Shown here in pieces: positions 27,573 to 36,349 of a DNA stretch of 64,000 nucleotides. Where the stretch lies: the NCBI RefSeq assembly GCF_001984215.1, contig NZ_CP019420.1:5766001-5830000 (forward strand), read 5' to 3'. This DNA is from Mycobacterium sp. MS1601 (GTDB taxonomy: Bacteria > Actinomycetota > Actinomycetes > Mycobacteriales > Mycobacteriaceae). The first letter of the stretch is position 1; each line of letters begins with the position of its first letter. The position numbers and the translations under genes were made by a program. The notes beneath the pieces were generated by a model. That model had not been told where the DNA came from and did no database searches. It was given only the letters and a program-made list of their open reading frames with translations.

Positions 27573-27636
27573 CAGTTGATCGTCGATACGCGATGGGGCC
27601 AGCCCCGGGGTGAGCAGGGCGGGTACAGTCAGGTCG

Positions 27637-27825
27637 ATGCGCAGTGCACTGCTCGTTTTGTTCGGCGTGATCATCGCGCTGTTCGGTTTGCTGTTCACCT
27701 TGCAGGGGCTCGGTTTTGTGCAGGGCAGCCCCATGAGCAACACCACCACCTGGTCGATCCTGGGTCCACTGACGGTGCTGGTGGGGCTCGGGCTGGTCTA
27801 CCTGGGACGCCGGCTGCGCCGGTAG
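27637..27825 (+). CDS. Small two-TM membrane protein
   Basis: 62 aa; family unknown. Two hydrophobic helices (SALLVLFGVIIALFGLLFTL and ILGPLTVLVGLGLVYLG) flank a short polar loop (GSPMSNTTTW), with a basic C-terminus (RRLRR). Small proteins of this type are common in mycobacteria. ATG 27637 is chosen over an upstream GTG (27610) because the extra residues are polar and break the signal-anchor start. It lies 64 bases after upp on the same strand and may be read from the same message. Confidence 0.6.
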   Translation: MRSALLVLFGVIIALFGLLFTLQGLGFVQGSPMSNTTTWSILGPLTVLVGLGLVYLGRRLRR

Positions 27826-27856
27826 AAGTGCGCAGCAGCGCAGGGAACGCGAGTCA

Positions 27857-28744
27857 TCACCGCGACGTCCGGTTCATCAGAGGCTGCACCTGGACCGCGA
27901 TGTCGGTGACGAAGTCGACGACATCGACGTCAGGGCCCGGCTGGAAAACAATGGTGTCCGCACCGGCCTGCACCCACCGCCCCGCCGCGGCAGCCACCTC
28001 GTCGGGCGTGCCGTAGGCGGCCAGGTCCGCGTCGACATCAAAGCCCCAAACCTGAAGCTCCTGCAATGCACGGCTTTTCGCATCTGCTCCGAGCGCGCAC
28101 TGCACATAGGCGACCACCGAATGTGACGCCGGTTCAGGCCGAAGCGCCAGACCCGCCCTGACGTGCGGCATCGCGGCGGCCAACCCGTCCGGGGATGTAC
28201 CGCCGGTGATGACGGTACCCGAGGCCAACTCGCCGCTGAGAGCCAGCGTCTTGGGTCCACCTGCGGCACAGAGCAATTCGACGCCCGCCTGCGGAGGCCA
28301 GTCCAGCTTCACTCCATCGAGCTTGACGTACCTGCCCTCGACGGTGACCTCCTGGCCGTCGAGCAAGAGCCGTAGCGCGCTGAGATGTTCACGCAGCAGC
28401 GTCATCGGTGAGGCGACCTTCTCACCGATCTGCGCCATCCAGTCCTGCACGCCATGTCCGAGCCCGACACGCACGCGCCCCGGAAAGGAACGGCACAGCG
28501 TGGCGATCTCCATGGCGGTCAGGGCGACGTTGCGCAGCGGCACCGGCAGCACCCCCACTCCGACGGTCAGGCGTTGCGAGTTGGCCAGAGCGATAGCTGC
28601 CGACGACACGCCACCCGACAGGAAACAGTCCTCCCACAGCCACAATTCGTCCAGGCCCGCGGCGTCGGCGGCCCGGGCCGCGGCCGCCAGCGTCTCGGGA
28701 GCGAACTGCGGGCGAAAGACGCACCCCACCCGTGTCGTGGTCAC
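27857..28744 (-). CDS. LLM-class (luciferase-like) F420-dependent oxidoreductase
   Basis: 295 aa TIM-barrel protein of the bacterial luciferase-like family: VGCVFRPQFAPETLAAAARAADAAGLDELWLWED at the N-terminus, LPVPLRNVALTAMEIATL, FPGRVRVGLGHGVQDWM, and the late ADTIVFQPGPD segment. In mycobacteria such enzymes usually use coenzyme F420 rather than FMN; the cofactor cannot be proven from sequence alone. The GTG start overlaps the stop of the upstream glyoxalase-fold gene (GTGA), so the two are coupled. Substrate unknown. Confidence 0.9.
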   Translation of the reverse strand: MTTTRVGCVFRPQFAPETLAAAARAADAAGLDELWLWEDCFLSGGVSSAAIALANSQRLTVGVGVLPVPLRNVALTAMEIATLCRSFPGRVRVGLGHGVQDWMAQIGEKVASPMTLLREHLSALRLLLDGQEVTVEGRYVKLDGVKLDWPPQAGVELLCAAGGPKTLALSGELASGTVITGGTSPDGLAAAMPHVRAGLALRPEPASHSVVAYVQCALGADAKSRALQELQVWGFDVDADLAAYGTPDEVAAAAGRWVQAGADTIVFQPGPDVDVVDFVTDIAVQVQPLMNRTSR

Positions 28745-29163
28745 AGAGTGCCGAAGAATTCGATCCAGTTGCCGTCCGGGTCGGCGATGAACAGAAAGCC
28801 CATACCCGGCACGGGTTCGAACTCGGTGAGTGGTTCCACGACCTCGTATGGCGATTGGGCGGCTCGCTCGGCCAGCGCGGTCAGGTTCTTCACCGCGAAC
28901 GAGAAGTACTTGATCCCGGCCTGCGCCTTGCCGCCGCCTGGTGTTGCGGGCAGCGCGGGCGCAGGGGTGTACGTGACAAGCTTGACGACGTTGCCGCCCA
29001 GGGCGTAGCGCCGCTGCGATCCGCCGGGGAAGTCCAGTTCGGACTGGAACTCCAGACCCAGGAAGTTCTCGTAGAACTCGATCATCGGGGCCAGGTCGGT
29101 GGTCACCACGGCCACCTCGAGTGTGGGGCTGAGCAGATCCAGTTGTGCGGTCACGGGCTTCAT
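28741..29163 (-). CDS. VOC-family (glyoxalase/dioxygenase fold) protein
   Basis: 140 aa. One VOC domain with paired beta-alpha-beta-beta-beta modules: VAVVTTDLAPMIEFYENFLGLEF at the N-terminus and GMGFLFIADPDGNWIEFFGTL at the C-terminus. The terminal Glu in WIEF is a likely metal ligand. It overlaps the LLM oxidoreductase gene downstream (GTGA) and probably serves the same small-molecule conversion or resistance. Substrate unknown. Confidence 0.88.
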   Translation of the reverse strand: MKPVTAQLDLLSPTLEVAVVTTDLAPMIEFYENFLGLEFQSELDFPGGSQRRYALGGNVVKLVTYTPAPALPATPGGGKAQAGIKYFSFAVKNLTALAERAAQSPYEVVEPLTEFEPVPGMGFLFIADPDGNWIEFFGTL

Positions 29164-29225
29164 GGTGCCACGCCATCACACCAGCCTGAGCTCCTTCGCC
29201 TGGCTCCTCCGTCGCCAGCCTCGGA

Positions 29226-29783
29226 CTAAGGCCAGGTCTGGTCGATCATCCCCGCCACGTCGATCACCTTCGCCTGAATGGACTCCGGCGCATCGATCTG
29301 AGCCGATACGTGCGCGGCGATGAACCGTCGGATCTCGGCGTCCACCCCGCCGATCAGCCGCACGATCTCACCGCGGATGGACTTCGACTCCACATGGACG
29401 CTGATATCGGTGGGCCGCGGTTTGGCCACGTCGAGAATCAACACCAGCGGCTCGGCGGCGCGGGCGGCGGCGCGCAGAGCGATCTCACCGTCGACGGTGA
29501 ACCGTTGTTTGTCCAGCCGGAGATCGACCAACAGATCGATCACCAACGGGATGCGGATCGTGAAGGTGATGGTGTCACCGAGCTGACGAGTCGCTCTCGG
29601 CTCCTGGATCCGCACCTTGGCGGTGACGCGCGCCAAGCGGCCCGGCCCCTGCGCCATGGGACCCATGGTCAGTTCGTCGCCCGCGATCTCGGCGAACGCC
29701 GCGGCCACCCGCTCCTCGGTTACCGCGAGCTCAAAAAAGGAACGCCCCCACTGCTCATAGGTGACGTAGTCATGGGAGTCCAT
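29226..29783 (-). CDS. Conserved hypothetical protein, no recognised domain
   Basis: 185 aa, no signal peptide or TM segment. It reads as a soluble protein with a mixed charged N-terminus (DSHDYVTYEQWGRSFFELAVTEERV), a central beta-rich part (DTITFTIRIPLVIDLLVDLRLD) and a C-terminal amphipathic stretch (IRRFIAAHVSAQIDAP). The middle resembles the lipid-binding-like segments of mycobacterial conserved hypotheticals, but no family can be named. It stands alone on the minus strand between the VOC gene and a 242-base divergent gap (29784-30025) in which nothing was recognised beyond the thioesterase Shine-Dalgarno. Confidence 0.7.
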   Translation of the reverse strand: MDSHDYVTYEQWGRSFFELAVTEERVAAAFAEIAGDELTMGPMAQGPGRLARVTAKVRIQEPRATRQLGDTITFTIRIPLVIDLLVDLRLDKQRFTVDGEIALRAAARAAEPLVLILDVAKPRPTDISVHVESKSIRGEIVRLIGGVDAEIRRFIAAHVSAQIDAPESIQAKVIDVAGMIDQTWP

Positions 29784-30025
29784 AGTGCTCCTACGTTCTC
29801 ACAGCGCGTCGGCCAGACTGTCCAGGTGAGCATTCGCGAGTCCCCCGCTCCACCGTTCGGCACGCTGGTGCACAGGTGGCGCAGACGCAGGCGGCTCAGC
29901 GGAGCCGGACCTGGCGACCCGCGCCGACGCCCCCTCGAGTGTGACGAAACCGGCAGGTCAGCGCCGCGACGCTGCGCGGCGGCACGCAGGGGCACCACCG
30001 GCGCGGCGACGGCGGAGGCCTTGTG

Positions 30026-30439
30026 ATGACGGTGCACCACACCATGCCGCTGCGGGTCCGGTTCGTCGAATGCGACATGCAGGGCCGGGTGTTCAATGCC
30101 CACTACCTGACGTGGGTGGACATGGCTCACACCGACGCGCTCAGCGAAGTCGTCGGCGACTACCAGGCCCTGTTGGATTCCGGCGTCGACGTCGTGGTGG
30201 CCGCCGCCCAGCTGCAGTTCCGACGCCCGGCCTCTTACGACGACCGGTTGACGGTGACAGTGACATTCCGGCCGCCCGGAAACACCTCACTGCAAACCGA
30301 ATTCACCATCCTGCGGGGCGACGACGTGATCGCCGAGTGTCTGATGACCCACGTGTGCGTCGATTCCACGAACTACGAGAAGCAGCCGTGGCCTGCGTCG
30401 ATCCGAGCCAAACTCAGCTCAGCGACCGCGTCGCACTGA
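30026..30439 (+). CDS. Hotdog-fold acyl-CoA thioesterase (4HBT family)
   Basis: 137 aa single hotdog domain of the 4-hydroxybenzoyl-CoA thioesterase/YbgC type: PLRVRFVECDMQGRVFNAHYLTWVDMAHTD contains the catalytic Asp (ECDMQGRV) and the helix start, followed by VVVAAAQLQFRRPASYDDRLTVTV. Hydrolyses an acyl-CoA of unknown chain. A GGCGGAGG Shine-Dalgarno lies 7-8 bases before ATG 30026; a GTG three bases earlier is possible. Its 3' end overlaps the convergent ABM monooxygenase by 26 bases. Confidence 0.88.
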   Translation: MTVHHTMPLRVRFVECDMQGRVFNAHYLTWVDMAHTDALSEVVGDYQALLDSGVDVVVAAAQLQFRRPASYDDRLTVTVTFRPPGNTSLQTEFTILRGDDVIAECLMTHVCVDSTNYEKQPWPASIRAKLSSATASH

Positions 30440-30701
30440 CGTTGTACTCGGCGACGGCCGCGGCGAGGATGGCAGCCCCCTGATCGTCGCCAGGGCCGCC
30501 GCCGCGGAACTCCTCGACGGCCTGCGTTGTCTCCCAGCGCTCGAAGATGTTGATCCTGCCGGGATCCACCAGATCCGCGCTGATCGAGAAATCGAGGCAC
30601 CCCGGGGTGGCCCGGGCCTGCTGCACCACCGCACTGCAACCCTGCAGATACTCCTTCCGTTGGTGCGCAGCGACTGTCAGATGTCCGGCGACGATCACCA
30701 T
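30414..30701 (-). CDS. ABM-domain putative quinol monooxygenase
   Basis: 95 aa dimeric ferredoxin-like antibiotic biosynthesis monooxygenase domain: MVIVAGHLTVAAHQRKEYLQGC, ATPGCLDFSISADLVDPGRINIFERWETTQAVEEF. The final FERWE pattern is typical of YgiN-like quinol monooxygenases. Cofactor-independent oxygenation of a quinol is the family role; the substrate is unknown. It overlaps the thioesterase 3' end on the other strand and is divergent from the agmatinase-like gene. Confidence 0.85.
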   Translation of the reverse strand: MVIVAGHLTVAAHQRKEYLQGCSAVVQQARATPGCLDFSISADLVDPGRINIFERWETTQAVEEFRGGGPGDDQGAAILAAAVAEYNVSATRSLS

Positions 30702-30819
30702 GGGTTCTCCTCTCGGTCTGCTGATTGAGACCCGGTGCCGAGCCAGAAATCATCGGTCGTCCAACGATCCGCCGACGCGAGGCGACCTTCAATTACCTGC
30801 CACATGGCCGTTCTGCCCC

Positions 30820-30825
30820 TAGGGT
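30820..30825 (+). promoter_or_regulatory. -10 element TAGGGT of a probable leaderless transcript
   Basis: TAGGGT fits the mycobacterial TANNNT -10 and ends six bases before ATG 30832, so transcription should start at the A of the start codon. No Shine-Dalgarno precedes the ATG. Confidence 0.4.
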
Positions 30826-30831
30826 TTGTCC

Positions 30832-31878
30832 ATGGGCCACGACCACCACCACGGACCGCAACGCGACCTCCCGCCAGGGATGGCAGAGCAACTCGACCTG
30901 GCGTATGCCGGGTTGGCGTCGTTCGGCCACCGGCCGTTCCTGACCGAGGTGGAGCAGCTCGATTCGTGGCAGCCCGACGTAGCGATCGTCGGTGCGCCCT
31001 TCGACATCGCGACCACCAACCGGCCTGGCGCCCGCTTCGGCCCGCGCGCCATCCGAGCCACCGCATATGAGCCCGGGACCTATCACATGGACCTCGGCCT
31101 GGAGATCTTCGACTGGCTCGAGGTCGTGGATTTCGGTGACGCGTACTGCCCGCACGGCCAAACCGAGGTGTCGCACGCCAACATTCGTGAGCGGGTTCAC
31201 GCTGTGGCATCGCGCGGCATCGTGCCGGTGGTCCTGGGCGGTGACCATTCGATCACCTGGCCGTCGGCCACGGCGGTGGCCGACGTGCACGGCTACGGCA
31301 ACGTCGGCATCGTGCATTTCGACGCGCACGCCGACACCGCCGACATCATCGAAGGCAACCTGGCCAGCCATGGCACGCCGATGCGTCGACTCATCGAATC
31401 CGGGGCGGTGCCGGGCACCCATTTCGTCCAGGTCGGGCTACGCGGCTACTGGCCGCCGCAGGACACCTTCGAATGGATGCTCGAGCAGGGCATGACATGG
31501 CACACCATGCAGGAGATCTGGGACCGCGGCTTCAAAGAGGTGATGAACACCGCGGTCAGTGAGGCGCTGGCGAAGGCGGACAAGCTGTACCTCTCCGTGG
31601 ACATCGACGTGCTCGATCCGGCCCACGCCCCGGGCACCGGCACCCCTGAACCCGGCGGCATCACCAGTGCCGACCTGCTGCGCATGGTGCGCCAGCTCTG
31701 CTACGAGCACGACGTGGCCGGGGTCGACGTGGTCGAAGTGGCACCCGCCTACGACCACGCGGAGCTGACGGTGAATGCCGCGCACCGCGTGGTGTTCGAG
31801 GCGTTGTCCGGCATGGCGGCCCGACGCCGCGACGCCGCAGGCGGCAAGCCCGGACATCCCTCGCCGCTGGCGCGATGA
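30832..31878 (+). CDS. Agmatinase/ureohydrolase-family enzyme
   Basis: 348 aa manganese ureohydrolase (arginase/agmatinase/guanidinobutyrase fold). Metal ligands: GGDHS, DAHAD and DIDVLDP; the start AIVGAPFDIATTNRPGARFGPRAIR and the SLDIDV-like YLSVDIDVLDPAHAPGTGTPEPGG are typical of SpeB-type enzymes. It would hydrolyse a guanidino compound to urea plus an amine; agmatine, guanidinobutyrate and other substrates cannot be told apart. The N-terminus is His-rich (MGHDHHHG). ATG 30832 is preferred: a -10-like TAGGGT ends six bases upstream and there is no Shine-Dalgarno, so the message may be leaderless. Stand-alone gene. Confidence 0.92.
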   Translation: MGHDHHHGPQRDLPPGMAEQLDLAYAGLASFGHRPFLTEVEQLDSWQPDVAIVGAPFDIATTNRPGARFGPRAIRATAYEPGTYHMDLGLEIFDWLEVVDFGDAYCPHGQTEVSHANIRERVHAVASRGIVPVVLGGDHSITWPSATAVADVHGYGNVGIVHFDAHADTADIIEGNLASHGTPMRRLIESGAVPGTHFVQVGLRGYWPPQDTFEWMLEQGMTWHTMQEIWDRGFKEVMNTAVSEALAKADKLYLSVDIDVLDPAHAPGTGTPEPGGITSADLLRMVRQLCYEHDVAGVDVVEVAPAYDHAELTVNAAHRVVFEALSGMAARRRDAAGGKPGHPSPLAR

Positions 31879-31912
31879 ACCGGGCCCGTGTGTCAGTTTG
31901 GGTGAGGTGGGT

Positions 31913-32371
31913 TCAGGCTTCGTAGCCGCAGATGGCGTCGACCTTGGCGGCCGACTTGCTGGTGGGGTCGAATTCGTAGTCCAGCCATTCGCGGGCCAGC
32001 CGACGCGCCAACTCCAGACCGATGACCCGCTGCCCCATGCACAGCACCTGCGCATTGTTCGACAGCACCGAGCGCTCGACGGAGAACCCGTCATGGGCAG
32101 TGACCGCCCGGATCCCGGCGACCTTGTTGGCGCTGATCGCCACACCGAGGCCGGTACCGCAGATCAGCAGGGCGCGATCGGCCTTGCCTTCGGCCACCAG
32201 CCGGGCCGCCGCGACCGCCACATGCGGGTAATCGGTGTGCTCATCGGAACCCACACCCACGTCGGTGACCTCGACCACCCGCTCGTCACCCAACAGGTCC
32301 GCCTTGAGGGCTTCCTTGTACTCAAAACCCGCATCGTCACAACCGACGACGATGCGCAGATCCGACGGCAT
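31913..32371 (-). CDS. RpiB/LacAB-family isomerase, probable erythrulose-4-phosphate isomerase
   Basis: 152 aa. RpiB fold: [21 protein letters not shown] at the N-terminus, [38 protein letters not shown] with the active-site Cys-Gly-Thr-Gly, and [27 protein letters not shown]. RpiB normally interconverts ribose-5- and ribulose-5-phosphate. At the end of a tetritol operon directly after a DAK-type kinase, it more likely isomerises erythrulose-4-phosphate to erythrose-4-phosphate, as DerI/LerI do in M. smegmatis. D or L specificity cannot be read. Its ATG overlaps the kinase stop by one base (TAATG). Confidence 0.88.
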   Translation of the reverse strand: MPSDLRIVVGCDDAGFEYKEALKADLLGDERVVEVTDVGVGSDEHTDYPHVAVAAARLVAEGKADRALLICGTGLGVAISANKVAGIRAVTAHDGFSVERSVLSNNAQVLCMGQRVIGLELARRLAREWLDYEFDPTSKSAAKVDAICGYEA

Positions 32372-34119
32372 TACTTCGCTCCTTCAGTAGTGAACACCTC
32401 GGCAACGGTGTTGGCACACATGGCCAACGACGTCGCCCCCGCATCCGGGGTACCGATGCTGCGCTCAGCCAACGGCCGAGCGCGACCGACCTTGGGCCGC
32501 ATCTCCGCTGTCGCCTTGGCAGCCTCGGTGGCCACCGCTGCGGCGGACCGCCACGCGTCGCGCCACGCCTCGCCGGCAGCAACGCGACGTTCCAGATCCT
32601 CGGTGAACGGCAACAGCGCATCCAGCATCGTCTTGTCGCCGGGGGATGCACCACCCAACGAGATCAGTGCGTTGTAGCCGTCACGGATTCCGGCGGCCAC
32701 CGTCGCCGCCTCCGGGGTCCCGGTGTCACCTATGCGGGCACCGAGCGCAGACAGGAACGCGCCCCACAACACCCCTGACGTGCCGCCGGCCTTGGCCGCC
32801 CACTCCTTGCCCGCCGCGGCCAGTACCGACCGGGTACCGCCGCCCTCAGCGGCCGCCTTGTCCGCCGCCGTGCGCGCCGCCGATGAGCCCTTCACCATGC
32901 CGCGACCGTGATCGCCGTCGCCGGCCACCGCATCGATGCGCCCCAACTCGTCCTCAGCGGCGGCCAGCATCTCAGCCATCGCGGTGATGGCGGCGGCGAC
33001 GAACTGCCCACATGCGCGACCCTCGTCATCGGAGAGTTCCGAGAGCACCGGGGCATCAACCGCGGCATCGGCGGTGGCGTCGGTGCGCCTCTCCCCCAGG
33101 GCCGCAGATGCCGACTCCCCCGAAAACGCGCCTTTGCGGTAGGCCGGTGTGTCGGCCGGCGCGGTCCAGTACTTCTCCAACTCTTCGTCCAGCCACATGA
33201 TCGTCAACGAGCATCCGGCCATGTCCAGGCTGGTGACCAGCTCCCCGACCTCAGGTTCGACGATCTCGAAACCCTTGTCCCGCAACAACTGTGCCGCAGT
33301 GCCCCACACCACGAACAGTTCCTCGTACTTGGTGCGGCCCAACCCGTTGAGGATGACCGCGATCCGCTTCGACGGGTTCTCCGGAAAGTCCTCCAGAACA
33401 CCGTCAACCAGCGTCTTGGCCAGATCCGCGGCAGTCGGCATCGGATGGTCGGCCACCCCGGGCTCACCGTGGATGCCCAAGCCCAGACCCATCTGCCCCT
33501 CGGGCACGGTGAACAACGGATGATCGGCACCCGGCAGGGTGCAACCGTCGAACGCCACCCCCAACGTGCGGCTGGCAGCGTTGGCCGCCTGGGCAACCCG
33601 AACCACACCGTCGAGATCCAGCCCGTCCTCGGCCGCCGCGCTGGCGCATTTGAACACCGTGAAATCACCCGCGATCCCGCGACGCTTGGCCTCTTCACCC
33701 TTGGGTGCCGAGGCCACGTCGTCGGTGACCGCGAAGTACACCGCGTTGATGCCCTCACTCTGGAGCTGGCTGACAGCCAGACCGAAGTTCATCACGTCAC
33801 CGGCGTAGTTGCCGGTGGTAAGCAGAACCCCGGCGTCACCGTGGGCGGCGCGGGCCACCGACGCAGCCTCCTCGGCCGACGGTGAGGTGAAGATGTTTCC
33901 GACCACGGCGCCGTCAGCAAAACCCGGACCGACCGTGCCGCAGAACGCGGGGTAATGCCCGGACCCGCCACCGATGACCACCGCGACCTTGCCCGGCGCC
34001 GTCTTCGTCGCCCGCACCACACCACCGGGAACCCCGGCGACATACCGCGAATTGGCATCCAAGAACCCAACCAACATGTCCTCGGTGAACCGGGCAGGGT
34101 CGTTGAACAACTTGGTCAT
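32371..34119 (-). CDS. DAK-family erythrulose kinase (DhaK-DhaL fusion)
   Basis: 582 aa, ATP-dependent dihydroxyacetone kinase family. The DhaK domain (1-330) has GGGSGHYP (about 50-57), [16 protein letters not shown], the substrate-linking His200 (TLPGADHP) and GLGIHGEPG. The DhaL nucleotide domain (about 375-575) has the Mg/ATP motif [12 protein letters not shown] and the [11 protein letters not shown] segment. Linked to a tetritol dehydrogenase, transporter and RpiB-type isomerase, it probably phosphorylates erythrulose, like DerK or LerK of M. smegmatis, rather than dihydroxyacetone; the stereoisomer is unresolved. The ATG overlaps the upstream ATPase stop (ATGA). Confidence 0.92.
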   Translation of the reverse strand: MTKLFNDPARFTEDMLVGFLDANSRYVAGVPGGVVRATKTAPGKVAVVIGGGSGHYPAFCGTVGPGFADGAVVGNIFTSPSAEEAASVARAAHGDAGVLLTTGNYAGDVMNFGLAVSQLQSEGINAVYFAVTDDVASAPKGEEAKRRGIAGDFTVFKCASAAAEDGLDLDGVVRVAQAANAASRTLGVAFDGCTLPGADHPLFTVPEGQMGLGLGIHGEPGVADHPMPTAADLAKTLVDGVLEDFPENPSKRIAVILNGLGRTKYEELFVVWGTAAQLLRDKGFEIVEPEVGELVTSLDMAGCSLTIMWLDEELEKYWTAPADTPAYRKGAFSGESASAALGERRTDATADAAVDAPVLSELSDDEGRACGQFVAAAITAMAEMLAAAEDELGRIDAVAGDGDHGRGMVKGSSAARTAADKAAAEGGGTRSVLAAAGKEWAAKAGGTSGVLWGAFLSALGARIGDTGTPEAATVAAGIRDGYNALISLGGASPGDKTMLDALLPFTEDLERRVAAGEAWRDAWRSAAAVATEAAKATAEMRPKVGRARPLAERSIGTPDAGATSLAMCANTVAEVFTTEGAK

Positions 34120-35249
34120 CGAAGTCTGGCTCCATTCTCTGCATCGAAGAGGTAGACCCGCTCAGCCGGGGCGGTGATCGTCACGCGCTGCTCGGGCTGA
34201 TAGCTCTCCTGTGCGGGAGTCTGAACGACGATCCCCTCTTCCATACCCGCAACCGTACTGGTCGCCAGTCCGAACTCCAGCAGGTGTTCGAAGAACGCGA
34301 CGGTGGCTGTGACACCCGTCGCAGAATCGTCCCCGGCCACCGTCAGCGCACAATCCTGCGGCCGGATACCGACGGTCACCCGGGTGCCGTCGGGGACTCC
34401 CGAGACGGTGGTTTCCAGCGAGCCGGCGCGGCTGCCGATCTCCACGTGAACCCGGCCGCCGTTCACTCGTGCCGTGCCGCGGAGCACGTTGATCTGCGGC
34501 TCGCCGACGAACGTCGCGACGAACAGGTTGGCCGGATCGTCGAACACCTCGTCCGGTGTGCCGAACTGCTGTACGACGCCCGCGTCCATGACCGCCAGCC
34601 GGTCGGCCAGCGAGAGCGCCTCCACCTGGTCGTGGGTGACGACGATGGTGGTGTAACCGAATTCCCTCTGCAGGACTTTGAGTTCGCGTCGGACACGCTG
34701 ACGTGCCGAGGCGTCGAGGTGGCTCAGCGGCTCGTCCAGCAGCAGCACCGGTGGGTTGCGCACCAGCGCCCGCGCCAGCGCCACGCGCTGCTTCTGGCCG
34801 CTGGACAACCCCGCCGGACGCAGATCCAGCAGGTCGTTCATCTCCAGCCGATCGCAAATCGAGGCCACCATCTGATCAGCGCCTTTGACCTTTCGCGCCT
34901 TGAGGCCGTAGAGCAGGTTGTCCTTGATGGACATCGGCGGATACAGCGCGTAACTCTCGAAGCCGACGCCGATGCCACGCTTGGCCGCGGGCAGCTGCGA
35001 GATCTCGCGGTCACCGATCTTGATGGATCCGCTGGTGACAGTCTCCAGTCCGGCAATCATCCGCAGCGTGGTGGTCTTGCCGCAACCCGATGGGCCCAGC
35101 AGTGCGATCAGTTCTCCCGGCTCGATGGCCAGGTTGATGCCCTTGGCGGCGGTCACGTTGTCGCGGCCACGCGACGAGTACGTCTTCACCAGGTCGGCCA
35201 GCGTGAGGCTCTGCGCCGTGGTGGTGGTGCTCTTCTGTGTGACGGTCAC
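34116..35249 (-). CDS. Sugar/polyol ABC transporter ATPase (MalK type), subunit 1
   Basis: 377 aa. Walker A GPSGCGKTT, signature LSSGQKQR, Walker B VLLLDEPLSHLD, switch VVTHDQVEA, then a MalK-like regulatory OB domain from about residue 240 (VGIRPQDCAL). The Q-loop reads GFESYALYPP, so the usual Gln (FQxYALYP) is Glu. It powers uptake of the polyol bound by the operon lipoprotein, probably as a heterodimer with the next ATPase, because the operon holds two different ATPase genes. The GTG start overlaps the stop of the other ATPase (GTGA). Cytoplasmic face of the membrane. Confidence 0.94.
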   Translation of the reverse strand: MTVTQKSTTTTAQSLTLADLVKTYSSRGRDNVTAAKGINLAIEPGELIALLGPSGCGKTTTLRMIAGLETVTSGSIKIGDREISQLPAAKRGIGVGFESYALYPPMSIKDNLLYGLKARKVKGADQMVASICDRLEMNDLLDLRPAGLSSGQKQRVALARALVRNPPVLLLDEPLSHLDASARQRVRRELKVLQREFGYTTIVVTHDQVEALSLADRLAVMDAGVVQQFGTPDEVFDDPANLFVATFVGEPQINVLRGTARVNGGRVHVEIGSRAGSLETTVSGVPDGTRVTVGIRPQDCALTVAGDDSATGVTATVAFFEHLLEFGLATSTVAGMEEGIVVQTPAQESYQPEQRVTITAPAERVYLFDAENGARLR

Positions 35250-36349
35250 TTCACGGCCTCCAAGGGAATGTCTGCGCTGAGCCGACGGGTGTCGCCGTCC
35301 CCGGATGCGAAAACGTGCACATTCTCGTCGGCGATCTTCATGGTCACGGTGTCGCCTTCTCCGACGCCGTGCCTGCCCGAGGTCAGCACGATCAGTTGCG
35401 CACCACCCACGTCGACGGTGAGCTCGATGTTGCGGCCCAGTCGCTCGGCCAGCAGCACCCGACCGTGTAGCGATCCCTCACCGCTGGTGACATGAATGTC
35501 GGAGGGCCGCAACCCGACTCGTACCCGGTCGCCACGACTGACAATGGCGTCCTGCGGAATCGCGACGGTGAGGTTCTGCCCCAGGTTGATCCTGCCGTCG
35601 TCCACCACACCGTCGATGATGTTGATCTCCGGCTGACCCAGTGCCTTGGCGACAAAGGTGTCGGCCGGACTGCGCCAGATCTCGTCGGGCGTGCCGATCT
35701 GCACCAGCCTGCCCTCGCGCATCACGCCGATCCGGTCACCAAGGGCCAGCGCCTCCTGGTAGTCGTGAGTGACATAGATGGTGGTGGTATTACTCATGGC
35801 ACCAAGCTGTTTGAGCTCAGCGCGCATCTGCGCCCGCAGCTTGGCGTCCAGGTGACTCAGCGGTTCGTCGAGCAGGTACACGTCGGCCGGGCGCACCAGC
35901 ACCCGGCCCAGTGCCACACGCTGACGCTGACCATTGGACAGCTCTCGCGGGAACCGCTTCAGCAGATGGTTGATACCGAGGGTCTTGGTGACCTGATCGA
36001 TACGCTCGGACTGCTGGGCTTCGGTGTATTTGCCGGTGCGGCCCGACCGCAGCGGTGAGGCCAGGTTCTGGCTGACGGTCTTCTGCGGGTACAGCGCATA
36101 GCTCTCGAACGCCATGGCGACGTTGCGGTGATAGGGCTCCACCATGGTCATGTCGACACCGGCGATGCTCACCGATCCGGAATCCACGTCGACAAGTCCG
36201 GCAATGGATTTCAAGGTGGTGGTCTTGCCGGCACCACTGGGTCCGAGGATCACGAAGAACTCGCCGTCGGCGATGTCGACGCTGATCCCGTTGACCGCGT
36301 GGGTCTTTCCGTAGGTCTTCTGAAGATCCTTGACCGCAATGGTGGCCAT
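35246..36349 (-). CDS. Sugar/polyol ABC transporter ATPase (MalK type), subunit 2
   Basis: 367 aa. Starts MATIAVKDLQKTYGKTHAVNG; Walker A GPSGAGKTT, signature LSNGQRQR (not LSGGQ), Walker B VYLLDEPLSHLD, switch YVTHDYQEA, and a C-terminal MalK-like domain (VGLRPSDIHV). The Q-loop is AFESYALYPQ, again Glu in place of Gln, as in its partner. ATG 36349 is chosen because it gives the normal ABC N-terminus and overlaps the permease stop by one base (TGATG); the open frame upstream is unrelated sequence. Confidence 0.94.
   Translation of the reverse strand: MATIAVKDLQKTYGKTHAVNGISVDIADGEFFVILGPSGAGKTTTLKSIAGLVDVDSGSVSIAGVDMTMVEPYHRNVAMAFESYALYPQKTVSQNLASPLRSGRTGKYTEAQQSERIDQVTKTLGINHLLKRFPRELSNGQRQRVALGRVLVRPADVYLLDEPLSHLDAKLRAQMRAELKQLGAMSNTTTIYVTHDYQEALALGDRIGVMREGRLVQIGTPDEIWRSPADTFVAKALGQPEINIIDGVVDDGRINLGQNLTVAIPQDAIVSRGDRVRVGLRPSDIHVTSGEGSLHGRVLLAERLGRNIELTVDVGGAQLIVLTSGRHGVGEGDTVTMKIADENVHVFASGDGDTRRLSADIPLEAVK

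Noticed and set aside
27591..27602. GGGG-CCAG-CCCC hairpin after upp as a terminator
   Set aside because: Four-base stem with no U run, and the small gene at 27637 may be read through; too weak to call.
32371..34119. Dihydroxyacetone kinase of glycerol metabolism
   Set aside because: Domain content allows it, but the neighbours (EltD-like dehydrogenase, polyol transporter, RpiB isomerase) favour erythrulose.
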